DNA of 64,000 nucleotides from an uncultured Bacilli bacterium (GTDB taxonomy: Bacteria; Bacillota_I; Bacilli_A; RF39; UBA660). Shown here in pieces: positions 8,619 to 16,610 of this stretch (the first letter of the stretch is position 1; each line of letters begins with the position of its first letter). A program made the position numbers and the translations under genes. The DNA lies in the NCBI GenBank assembly GCA_934167465.1, contig CAKPKR010000004.1, forward strand, positions 1 through 64,000, given 5' to 3'. The notes beneath the pieces were generated by a model. That model saw nothing but the letters and a program-made list of their open reading frames with translations. It was not told the origin of the DNA and did not search any database.

Positions 8619-9164
8619 ATGAAAAAAATAATGAAAAGTAGAATATTTTTAGTAATAATTACGATGATTATATGTATAAGTGGAACATTATATGCAGCTA
8701 ATACATATAAAGCAACAGATGTAGTATATAATGCCAGTGATGGAAATAGTATGAGTGTAAATGATGCTTTAAATGATATATATAATATAAAAAAATTAGG
8801 AACAGCTATAAGTGGTGATATAGCAAGTGGTAAAACAGCAGTAGTCCAAGGTAAATTAGTTACTGGAACTCTAAATAATAATTCAGGATTAAATAATGTA
8901 AAAACATATACGTATAATGATTATACCCATTCACCTACATATTATGAATATGATATTTCATCTTTAACAAGTGAGTATCAAAATAAGGAACTATGGAAAA
9001 ATTTATTTTTTGTAATTAAAAATTATGTAGCAGGTTATGGTAGTAATGAATGGGTAGTTTCTGATACTTTTACCAGTGCTACATATGATAAATCAACTGG
9101 TAAACTAACAATTAATGTTCCATCTATTTATCAATCAATAAGAACAATTTATATTTATTACTAA
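8619..9164 (+). CDS. Exported protein behind phase-variable-type promoter
   Basis: 181-residue protein of unknown function. Residues 1-26 form a signal peptide or N-terminal anchor (basic start, hydrophobic core, cleavage-like LYAAN). Residues 27-58 (TYKATDVVYNASDG, then VNDALNDIYN) closely match the N-terminus of the protein at 62017, and the DNA similarity extends upstream through the promoter. The middle has GDIASGKTAVVQGKLVTGTL, a motif I associate with phage-tail and surface proteins of Bacillota. The C-terminus is Tyr/Ser/Thr-rich and lacks the lectin-like domain of its sibling. AGGAA precedes the ATG. Probably a variably expressed surface protein. Confidence 0.75.
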   Translation: MKKIMKSRIFLVIITMIICISGTLYAANTYKATDVVYNASDGNSMSVNDALNDIYNIKKLGTAISGDIASGKTAVVQGKLVTGTLNNNSGLNNVKTYTYNDYTHSPTYYEYDISSLTSEYQNKELWKNLFFVIKNYVAGYGSNEWVVSDTFTSATYDKSTGKLTINVPSIYQSIRTIYIYY

Positions 9165-9190
9165 AAAAAGAAATAATATTATTTCTTTTT
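9165..9190. terminator. Bidirectional terminator
   Basis: AAAAAGAAATAAT is followed directly by its reverse complement ATTATTTCTTTTT, so both strands have a hairpin with a trailing T run. It separates the converging genes at 8619 and 9179; the stop codon of the minus-strand gene lies inside it. Confidence 0.85.
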
Positions 9191-10405
9191 AAATTTACTT
9201 TGACTTTTATATATAAAATATAATATTTTATTTGTTACTAATTCAAAATCTCCAATATACTCATATATATTTGAATTAAAATTTAATTTAAATTCATTTA
9301 ATCCTAAATATTTATTGTCTTTGATATTTGGATTAACAATTCCTCCAAAATTAAATTTTTCATAATTTAATTCCGAATATTTTTGAATTAGCTTCCATAT
9401 TAATAAATGTTTCGCATTTAATCTTTTAAACTTAGTATCATATCCATCCATTAATAAGTTAATTTCTTTGCCATTTTTAACTATTAAAGCAGATGATACA
9501 ACGATACCCTCAGGGTATTTACTTAGTAATCTAGTAGCATAAATTAAATTACTTTTATATCTATCTAATAGAATATCATTTTCCATTTTTTCTTTTAATA
9601 AATTTTTATTGTTTTTTAATTCATTATTTAATTTATTACATTTTTCTTCTTGTGATGCAAAATTTCTATTACATAATTTTAAAAATTTAACAGTATCTAG
9701 TTTAGCAAAATAAAATTCAATATTATTTTCTTTTGAAAAATATTTATAACAATTTTTAAAATATTCTAATTCTCTAGGATATTTATTTTTAGTTTGAATA
9801 TATAAATAATCAAGATTGTTTATATCACCTTTATATATTCTGATTCCAATGTTTTCGGCATTTCTGATTTTTGTTCTTACTGTTTTTTTGATATTTTTAA
9901 ATAATGTATAATAAGGTAAATTTAAATCTAGGATAGCTTCGTATCTGGGTTTTAAAGCTTCAAAATAATTGTTGTATCCTAAATGTCTATAACCTAATTT
10001 AGTTAATGAATTAAATATTTTTGTATAATTTTCATTTTTATAAGATATCTCGTTTTTATTTGAATATTTTGTTTTAATAATAGGTGGACATAATTTGATT
10101 GCTATTACACCTAATTTACCAAGGTATTTTTTTATTTGAACAGTAAATATTTTTAATAATTCTGTATCATTATAATCAATTAAAAAACCTTTTGGAGCAT
10201 AAGCATATTTGAATTTGTCTCTTTTTTGAATCAGTATTAATGATGCAGCAATTATATCATTTTTATCTGCTAGTCCTAAAAAAATGGTATCATAATTTTC
10301 GTGATTCATGACAAATCCATATTCAACTGTTTGATAAATAGATTTTACATTAAATTTATTAGTGAACTTTTTAAATTCCTCATTAGTTAACTCTTTTATT
10401 TGCAT
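9179..10405 (-). CDS. FemAB-type peptidoglycan bridge aminoacyltransferase
   Basis: FemABX family protein (408 residues), which in other Bacillota uses aminoacyl-tRNA to add cross-bridge residues to lipid II at the cytoplasmic membrane. It begins with the usual SIYQTVEYGFVM region of the first GNAT-like fold. It has YAPKGFLIDYND and IAIKLCPPI, and a lysine-rich helical insertion at about 240-275 like the coiled-coil arm of FemA. The second fold ends with LLIWKLIQKYSEL and FNFGGI. An AGGTGAT site precedes the ATG. Which amino acid it adds cannot be read from the sequence. It indicates that the organism makes a cross-linked wall. Confidence 0.85.
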   Translation of the reverse strand: MQIKELTNEEFKKFTNKFNVKSIYQTVEYGFVMNHENYDTIFLGLADKNDIIAASLILIQKRDKFKYAYAPKGFLIDYNDTELLKIFTVQIKKYLGKLGVIAIKLCPPIIKTKYSNKNEISYKNENYTKIFNSLTKLGYRHLGYNNYFEALKPRYEAILDLNLPYYTLFKNIKKTVRTKIRNAENIGIRIYKGDINNLDYLYIQTKNKYPRELEYFKNCYKYFSKENNIEFYFAKLDTVKFLKLCNRNFASQEEKCNKLNNELKNNKNLLKEKMENDILLDRYKSNLIYATRLLSKYPEGIVVSSALIVKNGKEINLLMDGYDTKFKRLNAKHLLIWKLIQKYSELNYEKFNFGGIVNPNIKDNKYLGLNEFKLNFNSNIYEYIGDFELVTNKILYFIYKSQSKFKKK

Positions 10406-10420
10406 AAAATCACCTAATTA

Positions 10421-10449
10421 ATTGTAGCACATCCGTAATAATTTGACAA
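10421..10449 (-). promoter_or_regulatory. Promoter of the FemAB-type gene
   Basis: On the minus strand TTGTCA (10444-10449) and TACAAT (10421-10426) are 17 bp apart. The -35 occupies the same bases as the -35 of the rightward promoter at 10443, so the two promoters are divergent and overlapping. Confidence 0.75.
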
Positions 10450-10471
10450 ATGAATATTTTTAGATTAGAAT
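10443..10471 (+). promoter_or_regulatory. Promoter of the repeat protein gene at 10508
   Basis: TTGACA (10443-10448) and TAGAAT (10466-10471) are 17 bp apart. The -35 overlaps that of the leftward FemAB promoter within the palindromic TTTGACAAA. Confidence 0.8.
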
Positions 10472-10507
10472 ACATAACTAAATTATAACTTTTGTGCGGT
10501 GATAAAA

Positions 10508-12049
10508 ATGAATAGTGATTTAAAGATAATAAAGAAAAAATATGGTGAAAAAATGATGCATTATTGTAGAGAAGAATTTTCTACAATTTTGGAAAAAGAA
10601 GGTTTGTTATCTGAATTAATTATGACTCATTTTAATGAAAATCATAATTTATATGATGATATTGTTTTTGATGACGCAATATATAGTTTTAAAAATTATA
10701 TTTATAGTTTGGTGGATGTTGAAAATGTTATAGAAGTAGTGGTAGATAAAAGTCCAAAAGAATTATTATTAGAAGTGGGATATTATTTATATGAATGTAA
10801 GACAGAAGAAGATATTCAAAAGTTTAAAAAATATTATTTAAAAGATGAAGAACTATGTACTTTTTATGAAAATAGATTAGAAAGTAATTATGTATTTTTT
10901 GCTGTTAAAAAAGATGTTGATAAAATAAAAAGAAAAGATTTTCCTAATCCACAAAGACAAGATTTGTATGGGACATCAGTTATAAGTATCCAATTTACAA
11001 AGAAGAAACCTTGTATGTTATCTATAAAAAATAGATATAATCATACAGTTAATAATCCGGATGCTACATTTTCAAATAATTTAGATAATATTATTCCAGG
11101 ATTAACTGAAAGTTTTAAAAAATATTATAGATTGTCATTTGAAAAAAATAGTAACTTTGATTTCGAATTATCTAATTATGTTTTGGCTAATGACGGAAAA
11201 TATTATAAATATAATTATGAAATTTATAATGTTTATTATTGCCCTGATAATATCATAATTAATAATTTTGAAGTAAAAAAATATGATAAAGAAAGATATA
11301 TTGTATTCGATTATTTTATCATAGATTTAAAATTAAAAAAAATTATATCTAATGTTTCTGATGACTTTACAGATACAATACCTAATGATATAGATAAAAT
11401 AGAAGTTACAAAATCAGAAAAAGGAAAAGATATAAATATAACATCTTGTTATGGTGAAAAAATAATAATTGGATTAGATAATGAAAATAATTTAATTAAA
11501 TATATTAACAATAATGTTGAATTTATTTGTGATCACTTTTTGTATTACAATTTTAAATTAGAAATATTATACATGCCTAGTTTGATAAAATGCGGAGATT
11601 ATTTTTTATTTAGTAATACCAATTTACAAAAATTAAACTGTCAAAATTTAGAGCAATGTGGGAATTACTTTTTAACAAATAATTTAGAATTACTTAAAGT
11701 AGATTTTCCCAATTTAATAAAATGTGGTAATAGTTTTTTTGCAAATAATTTAAATTTACAAGAATTAAAGTGTCAAAAATTAGAACAATGTGGGAATCAC
11801 TTTTTAACTAATAATTTATTATTACAAGAAATAGATTTTCCTAATTTAGTAAAATGTGGAAATTATTTTATATATAATAATCAATGTTTAAATGAAGTTA
11901 ATTTACCAAATTTATATCAATTTGGAAATTCAATTATATCTAATAATCAATTAATTCAATATGCGGGCGATGTAATTAATCCAATTATATTTAAATATTT
12001 AAAAGAAAATAAACAGAAAGTAAAAGTAAAAGATTATAACAAAAGATAA
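10508..12049 (+). CDS. Unknown protein with C-terminal leucine-rich-like repeats
   Basis: 513 residues with no signal peptide or membrane segment. The N-terminal 350 residues match no family I know. From about residue 345 the sequence consists of alternating units of about 22-23 residues: an L..L.C..LEQCGNYFLTNN type and an L..VDFPNLIKCGNSFFANN type. There are about six in total, with a final degenerate copy. Spacing and Leu/Asn/Cys placement resemble BspA-like leucine-rich repeats, which fold as solenoids and often bind proteins. ATG at 10508 is preferred over GTG at 10499 because GGTGAT precedes it. Lack of an export signal suggests a cytoplasmic location. Confidence 0.65.
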   Translation: MNSDLKIIKKKYGEKMMHYCREEFSTILEKEGLLSELIMTHFNENHNLYDDIVFDDAIYSFKNYIYSLVDVENVIEVVVDKSPKELLLEVGYYLYECKTEEDIQKFKKYYLKDEELCTFYENRLESNYVFFAVKKDVDKIKRKDFPNPQRQDLYGTSVISIQFTKKKPCMLSIKNRYNHTVNNPDATFSNNLDNIIPGLTESFKKYYRLSFEKNSNFDFELSNYVLANDGKYYKYNYEIYNVYYCPDNIIINNFEVKKYDKERYIVFDYFIIDLKLKKIISNVSDDFTDTIPNDIDKIEVTKSEKGKDINITSCYGEKIIIGLDNENNLIKYINNNVEFICDHFLYYNFKLEILYMPSLIKCGDYFLFSNTNLQKLNCQNLEQCGNYFLTNNLELLKVDFPNLIKCGNSFFANNLNLQELKCQKLEQCGNHFLTNNLLLQEIDFPNLVKCGNYFIYNNQCLNEVNLPNLYQFGNSIISNNQLIQYAGDVINPIIFKYLKENKQKVKVKDYNKR

Positions 12050-12068
12050 AAATTGCTCTATCTTTTTT
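12041..12068 (+). terminator. Terminator after repeat protein gene
   Basis: AAAAGATA (12041-12048) pairs with TATCTTTT (12059-12066), followed by more T. The stop codon lies at the start of the loop. Confidence 0.8.
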
Positions 12069-12097
12069 CGTTAATAAATATCTAAAAATTCAATAAT

Positions 12098-12125
12098 TTG
12101 ACAAACTAAAATTTTTGTATATAAT
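12098..12125 (+). promoter_or_regulatory. Promoter of the capsule locus
   Basis: TTGACA (12098-12103) and TATAAT (12120-12125) are 16 bp apart, giving a leader of about 40 bases that ends in a GGGGGGA ribosome binding site before 12171. It is the first promoter of the polysaccharide genes. Confidence 0.85.
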
Positions 12126-12170
12126 AAGTAACACTTGAACGACTAATTATGATAATCAGGGGGGATTAAA

Positions 12171-12848
12171 ATGAACGAGTCAATTATTACTGGTGGATTA
12201 CTTTATTCAGAAGAAGAACTTAAAAATTTATCTAGTAAAAGAAAACATTATTTTAAAATTAAAAGGATTATAGACATTTTAATATCATCTATAGCCTTAA
12301 TTTTATTGTTTCCTATATTTATAATTATAGGTATTTCTATTAAAATAGACTCAAAAGGAAAAATATTTTTTAAACATAAAAGAATTGGTAAAGATGGAAA
12401 AATAATATATTTATATAAATTTAGATCAATGGTCGAAAATGCAGAAGATTTGATAAAAGAATTTAATGAAGAACAAAAAAAAGAATATGAAGAAAATTAT
12501 AAATTGAGTAATGATCCAAGAATTACAAGAGTCGGAAAAATATTAAGAAAAACTTCATTAGATGAATTACCACAATTAATAAACATATTAAAAGGTGATA
12601 TGTCATTAATAGGACCAAGACCAATAGTCCAAAATGAACTAGAAAAATATGGAATGTTAAAAGATAGATTTTTATCTGTTACCCCTGGTTTAACTGGTTA
12701 CTGGGCATGTAATGGTAGAAGCTGTACTACATATGATGATAGAGTAAAATTAGAATTATATTATATATATAATTGTTGCCTGAAATTAGATATTAAAATT
12801 TTCTTTTCAACCATAAAATCGGTAATAAAAAGAAGTGGCGCAATATAA
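12171..12848 (+). CDS. Polysaccharide-initiating sugar-phosphate transferase
   Basis: Bacterial sugar transferase (WcaJ/CpsE type) that moves a sugar-1-phosphate onto undecaprenyl phosphate and so starts each capsule repeat unit at the inner face of the membrane. In 225 residues it has one N-terminal hydrophobic segment (IIDILISSIALILLFPIFII, about 36-55). Next come IFFKHKRIGKDGK and LYKFRSM, then TSLDELPQLINILKGDMSLIGPRP, the catalytic and lipid-binding signature. Being first in the locus fits the initiating enzyme. The donor sugar cannot be told from sequence. A terminator lies just after it. Confidence 0.93.
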   Translation: MNESIITGGLLYSEEELKNLSSKRKHYFKIKRIIDILISSIALILLFPIFIIIGISIKIDSKGKIFFKHKRIGKDGKIIYLYKFRSMVENAEDLIKEFNEEQKKEYEENYKLSNDPRITRVGKILRKTSLDELPQLINILKGDMSLIGPRPIVQNELEKYGMLKDRFLSVTPGLTGYWACNGRSCTTYDDRVKLELYYIYNCCLKLDIKIFFSTIKSVIKRSGAI

Positions 12849-12882
12849 AAGAATAAAAGGGTGTTTTATTGATATTATTTTT

Positions 12883-12909
12883 AAACTACACTCTAAGTGT
12901 AGTTTTTTT
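12883..12909 (+). terminator. Intra-operon terminator/attenuator in capsule locus
   Basis: A perfect 10-bp stem (AAACTACACT at 12883-12892, AGTGTAGTTT at 12896-12905) with a three-base loop and a run of T. It stands between the first sugar transferase gene and the next glycosyltransferase on the same strand, with no promoter found after it. It probably limits read-through and could be a regulated attenuation point. Confidence 0.8.
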
Positions 12910-12927
12910 CTTAGAAAGGGTGTTTTT

Positions 12928-13785
12928 ATGAGTATTGATATTATATGTCCATTATATAATGCAGAAAAATATATTATTAACTTAAATAGTTCAATTTTAA
13001 AACAAAAAGGTGTAGATATAAAAAAAATAAAATACATCCTAACAAGATCTAGTGATAATACAGAAATCTTGTTAAAAAACAACAATATCAAATATGAATT
13101 AATTGAACCAAATGAATTTTCTCATAGTTTAACTAGAGAAAAAGCAGCATTTGAATCTAAAGCTGATATTATAGTCTTTATTACTCAAGATATAGAAATA
13201 AAAGATGATAAATGGCTATTAGAATTAGTTAATCCAATAATTAATAAAAAAGTAGAAGCCACATTTAGTAAACAAGTATCTAAATTTAATAACATAGAAA
13301 AATATACAAGAGAAAAAAATTATCCTGATAAATCTTATATAGTAAGTAAAAAAGATATACCTAAACTAGGATTAAGAACATTCTTCTTCTCAGATGCATC
13401 AAGCGCTATAAAAAGAGACATATTTGTAAAACTAAATGGTTATGATGGTAAAGATTTACCAACTAATGAAGATATGTACATTGCATATAAAATTATTATG
13501 AATGATTATAAAATCAAATATTGTAGTAAATCAGTTGTTACACATTCACATAATTTAACATTTAAACAATTGTATCGAAGATACTTTGATACAGGACTGT
13601 TTTTCAAATACAATAATTACCTAAATAACTATTCGGTTAATAGTAGTGGTTTTGCTTTAGCAATCTATACTTTAAAAAGAACATTACAAGAATTAAACAT
13701 TAAAGTGCTACTTAGGTATCCTATTGATATGATTATTAGATATAAAGCTATGAAAGATGGTGAAAAATATGAAAGACATTCATAG
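12928..13785 (+). CDS. GT2 glycosyltransferase, rhamnosyltransferase-like
   Basis: GT-A fold glycosyltransferase of family 2, predicted to add a sugar to the lipid-linked capsule repeat. It begins SIDIICPLYNAEKYI. It has FITQDIEIKDDKW at the position of the metal/nucleotide-binding acidic motif and FFSDASSAIKRDIF plus LPTNEDMYIAYKI around the acceptor/catalytic site. I start at ATG 12928, which has GAAAGGG seven bases upstream; a longer frame from 12835 would run through the terminator at 12883. Sugar and linkage are unknown. Confidence 0.87.
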   Translation: MSIDIICPLYNAEKYIINLNSSILKQKGVDIKKIKYILTRSSDNTEILLKNNNIKYELIEPNEFSHSLTREKAAFESKADIIVFITQDIEIKDDKWLLELVNPIINKKVEATFSKQVSKFNNIEKYTREKNYPDKSYIVSKKDIPKLGLRTFFFSDASSAIKRDIFVKLNGYDGKDLPTNEDMYIAYKIIMNDYKIKYCSKSVVTHSHNLTFKQLYRRYFDTGLFFKYNNYLNNYSVNSSGFALAIYTLKRTLQELNIKVLLRYPIDMIIRYKAMKDGEKYERHS

Positions 13786-14674
13786 TGAGTTAGTTTCAGT
13801 AATAATGCCAACATATAACCGAGAAAATACAATAGAAAGAGCTATAAAAAGCATTCTAAATCAAACTTATAAAAATTTAGAATTAATTATTGTAGATGAT
13901 GGATCAAAAGATAAAACAATACAAAAAATCGAAAAAATAAAAGATGATAGAATTAAATTATTAAAATTAGAAAAAAATATGGGAGCTAATTATGCTAGAA
14001 ATTGTGGGCTTGCTTTAGCAACCGGTGATTATATAACATTTCAAGATAGTGATGATGAAGCATATATTACAAAAATAGAAAAACAATTAAATTATTTAAA
14101 AGATAATAAAAAAGATATTGTTTTTTGTAACGTAAGAGTTATTTTAAAAAAAGGGTATTCAAATGAAATAAAAAAATACATAAATCCTTTAGAAGTTAAA
14201 AAAAGATTATTATGGGGAAATTTTATTTCATTAGAAGCAATTTTTTGTAAAAGTGAAGTTCTAAATAAGATTAAATTTGATGAGGAATTAACTAGATTTC
14301 AAGATTGGGATTTATTAATTAGAATTAGTTATAAATATGAAATATTTCATATGAATGAAGAATTAGTTAATATTTACGTTCAAAAAGATAGTATTACCTC
14401 AAATCCTAAAAAAGGATATGATTCTTTAATAAAAATATTAGAAAAATATGATAATATTTTTGATCGAAAACAAAAAGCTAAAATATATTGCAGAATTGGT
14501 ATTTTCTCAGCTAGAAATAACCAAAAAGAAGACTTGTATTTTAAAAAAGCTTTACAAAATCATTTTAATATTAAATATTTAATATTATATTTGTTGAACA
14601 AACTTAATTTAATTGTTCCAATTTGGAATTTAAGAATTAATATAAATAATTTTTTAAATAGTTTTAAAAAGTAG
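13769..14674 (+). CDS. GT2 glycosyltransferase
   Basis: Family 2 glycosyltransferase, about 301 residues. The N-terminus reads VSVIMPTYNRENTIERAIKSILNQTYKN and LIIVDDGSKDKT, the nucleotide-sugar-binding start of GT2. FQDSDDEAY holds the DxD-like motif and FQDWDLLIR the catalytic-base region. No membrane segments. It overlaps the previous gene by 17 bases; GGTG upstream favours ATG 13769 over ATG 13757. Likely the second extending transferase of the capsule unit. Confidence 0.88.
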   Translation: MKDIHSELVSVIMPTYNRENTIERAIKSILNQTYKNLELIIVDDGSKDKTIQKIEKIKDDRIKLLKLEKNMGANYARNCGLALATGDYITFQDSDDEAYITKIEKQLNYLKDNKKDIVFCNVRVILKKGYSNEIKKYINPLEVKKRLLWGNFISLEAIFCKSEVLNKIKFDEELTRFQDWDLLIRISYKYEIFHMNEELVNIYVQKDSITSNPKKGYDSLIKILEKYDNIFDRKQKAKIYCRIGIFSARNNQKEDLYFKKALQNHFNIKYLILYLLNKLNLIVPIWNLRININNFLNSFKK

Positions 14675-14684
14675 GTGATGTCAT

Positions 14685-15755
14685 GTGCAAACAATATGTA
14701 TTATATTAATAATTTTATTTATTTTATCAATGCTATTTAAGCGTTCTAAATTCGTTTCACTTTTATTATTTATACTTATGTTTTTATTAATGGCATTTAA
14801 CTATTGGAATGCAGATTATGATATGTATGCAAAATTATTTATTAAATATGGTAGTATAGACTACTATTATAACACAGAATACCTATTCCAAGCATTTTGC
14901 AAATTGATATATAGTTATAAAGAAAATTATCATTCGTTTTTATTTATTTATTCTGCTATAGCAATTTTTCTAATGTATGTAACAATTAAAAAACAAGCAA
15001 AATATCCAGCTTTCGTTACAATGTTATATTTAATATTTAGTTTTTTCTTGGATGCTGTTCAAATAAGACACTTTATGGCATCTGCAATTATATGCTTTGG
15101 ATTAAAATATTTATTAAAAAACAATTGTACTAAAAAAGATTATATGAAGTATTTATTATTAAATATAATTGCAATTGGATTTCACTATATGGCGGTATTT
15201 TATCTTATATTTTTATTAATACCAAAATTATCAAAAAAAAGTTTAAAACCATTACTTATGAAAATAATATTATTTTCATCTATATTATTTTTGATTATTA
15301 ATTCTAACATATTTATAAAATTATTATCATTATTTTTACCTGAATCAAAAATAAATGCATATTTTATTTCTGGTGATTGGAAAGTAAATAAAATTGTAAC
15401 TATCATTTTAATTATAGTTCAGCTAATACCATTAATAATATTATGGATTAACAAAAAAAATAATGATGATAATGATTTGTTAAAAAAAGTTATTATCATG
15501 AATATTTTACTTATAATTGTAACACCATTTTATTTTTATACAGTAGAATTTGGAAGAATTTTCCGTGGAATAATTATTTACGATTATATTGCTTTGTCTA
15601 ATTCTTTAACAAAAAAATTAACATATAAGAATATTAAGATATATTTTATGTCGTTTTTATTAGCAAGTATTCTTTTTATAGTTTTAATTATAATTGTTGG
15701 TGTGTTTAATAAAACAGTACTTTCAATTTTACAAAACAATTTATTATTTAGGTAG
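14685..15755 (+). CDS. EpsG-family polysaccharide polymerase
   Basis: Multi-pass membrane protein (356 residues, about 9-10 hydrophobic segments) of the EpsG/Wzy-like type, expected to polymerise flipped repeat units on the outer face of the membrane. The early loop NYWNADYDMYAKLFIKYG and the later QIRHFMASAIICFGLKY fit the EpsG family. The start appears to be GTG at 14685, six bases after AGGTGAT; an overlapping ATG two bases upstream is out of frame and stops quickly. Assigned mainly from topology and locus position. Confidence 0.78.
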   Translation: MQTICIILIILFILSMLFKRSKFVSLLLFILMFLLMAFNYWNADYDMYAKLFIKYGSIDYYYNTEYLFQAFCKLIYSYKENYHSFLFIYSAIAIFLMYVTIKKQAKYPAFVTMLYLIFSFFLDAVQIRHFMASAIICFGLKYLLKNNCTKKDYMKYLLLNIIAIGFHYMAVFYLIFLLIPKLSKKSLKPLLMKIILFSSILFLIINSNIFIKLLSLFLPESKINAYFISGDWKVNKIVTIILIIVQLIPLIILWINKKNNDDNDLLKKVIIMNILLIIVTPFYFYTVEFGRIFRGIIIYDYIALSNSLTKKLTYKNIKIYFMSFLLASILFIVLIIIVGVFNKTVLSILQNNLLFR

Positions 15756-15762
15756 GTGAAGT

Positions 15763-16602
15763 ATGAAAAAATATATATTTTTAATATTACATTATTGTTC
15801 AATTGATGATACAGAAAATTGTATAGATTCTATAAAGAAAAATTGTTTTAATAATGATTATGAAATAGTAATAGTTGATAATGGTTCACCTAATAATACT
15901 GGAAATTTATTAAAAAAAGAATTTCTACGAGATAAAAATGTTCATGTTGTTTTATTAAAAAATAATCTTGGTTTTGCTAAAGGAAATAATGCAGGATTTA
16001 AATATATATGTGATAATTTTAATGCTGATTATATTATTATGATAAACAATGATATAGAAATTATCGAGAAAAATTTTTTAGAAAAAATTGATGAAATTTA
16101 TCAGCAACATTCGTTTTCAGTTTTGGGGCCTAAAATTATGCTTCCAAATAATCAAGTATGCAATTACAATAAAAAATTAAAAAATTATTGGAGTCAATTT
16201 TTTATAATAATTTATATTTTCTTTAGATTAATTATGAATTATTTATATTTAACCCCATTAATAGAATATAAAAGAAAAAAACATAAAAAAACAAATGAAA
16301 TAGATAAAGTAAAAGAAAATGTAATTTTACATGGTTCTTGTTTAATATTTTCTAAAGATTATATTTCTAAATTCAATGGGATTGATGATAGAACATTTTT
16401 GTATTGTGAAGAAGAATTATTATATATAAGACTTTTAAAAAATAAAATGAATTCAATTTATAATCCTAATATTAAAGTTTTGCATAATGAGGATGGATCA
16501 ACAAATTATATTTTAAAAAATAAAAGAAAGAAAAATATTTTTGTAGATAAAAATCTTCTTAGATCAAATATCATATTATTAAAAGAAATCAAAAAAATGT
16601 AG
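15763..16602 (+). CDS. GT2 glycosyltransferase
   Basis: Family 2 glycosyltransferase of the dTDP-rhamnosyltransferase-like branch, 279 residues. VDNGSPNNTG, NLGFAKGNNAGF and IMINNDIEI (DxD-like) form the donor site; FLYCEEELLYIRLLKNK matches the acceptor-side motif of this branch. A hydrophobic stretch at about residues 145-165 may contact the membrane. AGGTGA precedes the ATG. Third GT2 in the locus, so a repeat unit of roughly four sugars is suggested (initiating plus three). Confidence 0.87.
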   Translation: MKKYIFLILHYCSIDDTENCIDSIKKNCFNNDYEIVIVDNGSPNNTGNLLKKEFLRDKNVHVVLLKNNLGFAKGNNAGFKYICDNFNADYIIMINNDIEIIEKNFLEKIDEIYQQHSFSVLGPKIMLPNNQVCNYNKKLKNYWSQFFIIIYIFFRLIMNYLYLTPLIEYKRKKHKKTNEIDKVKENVILHGSCLIFSKDYISKFNGIDDRTFLYCEEELLYIRLLKNKMNSIYNPNIKVLHNEDGSTNYILKNKRKKNIFVDKNLLRSNIILLKEIKKM

Positions 16603-16610
16603 GTGATAAA

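Noticed and set aside
12835..12927. N-terminal extension of the glycosyltransferase at 12928
   Set aside because: It would be translated through a strong terminator hairpin and lacks the GT2 start; ATG 12928 has a proper ribosome site.
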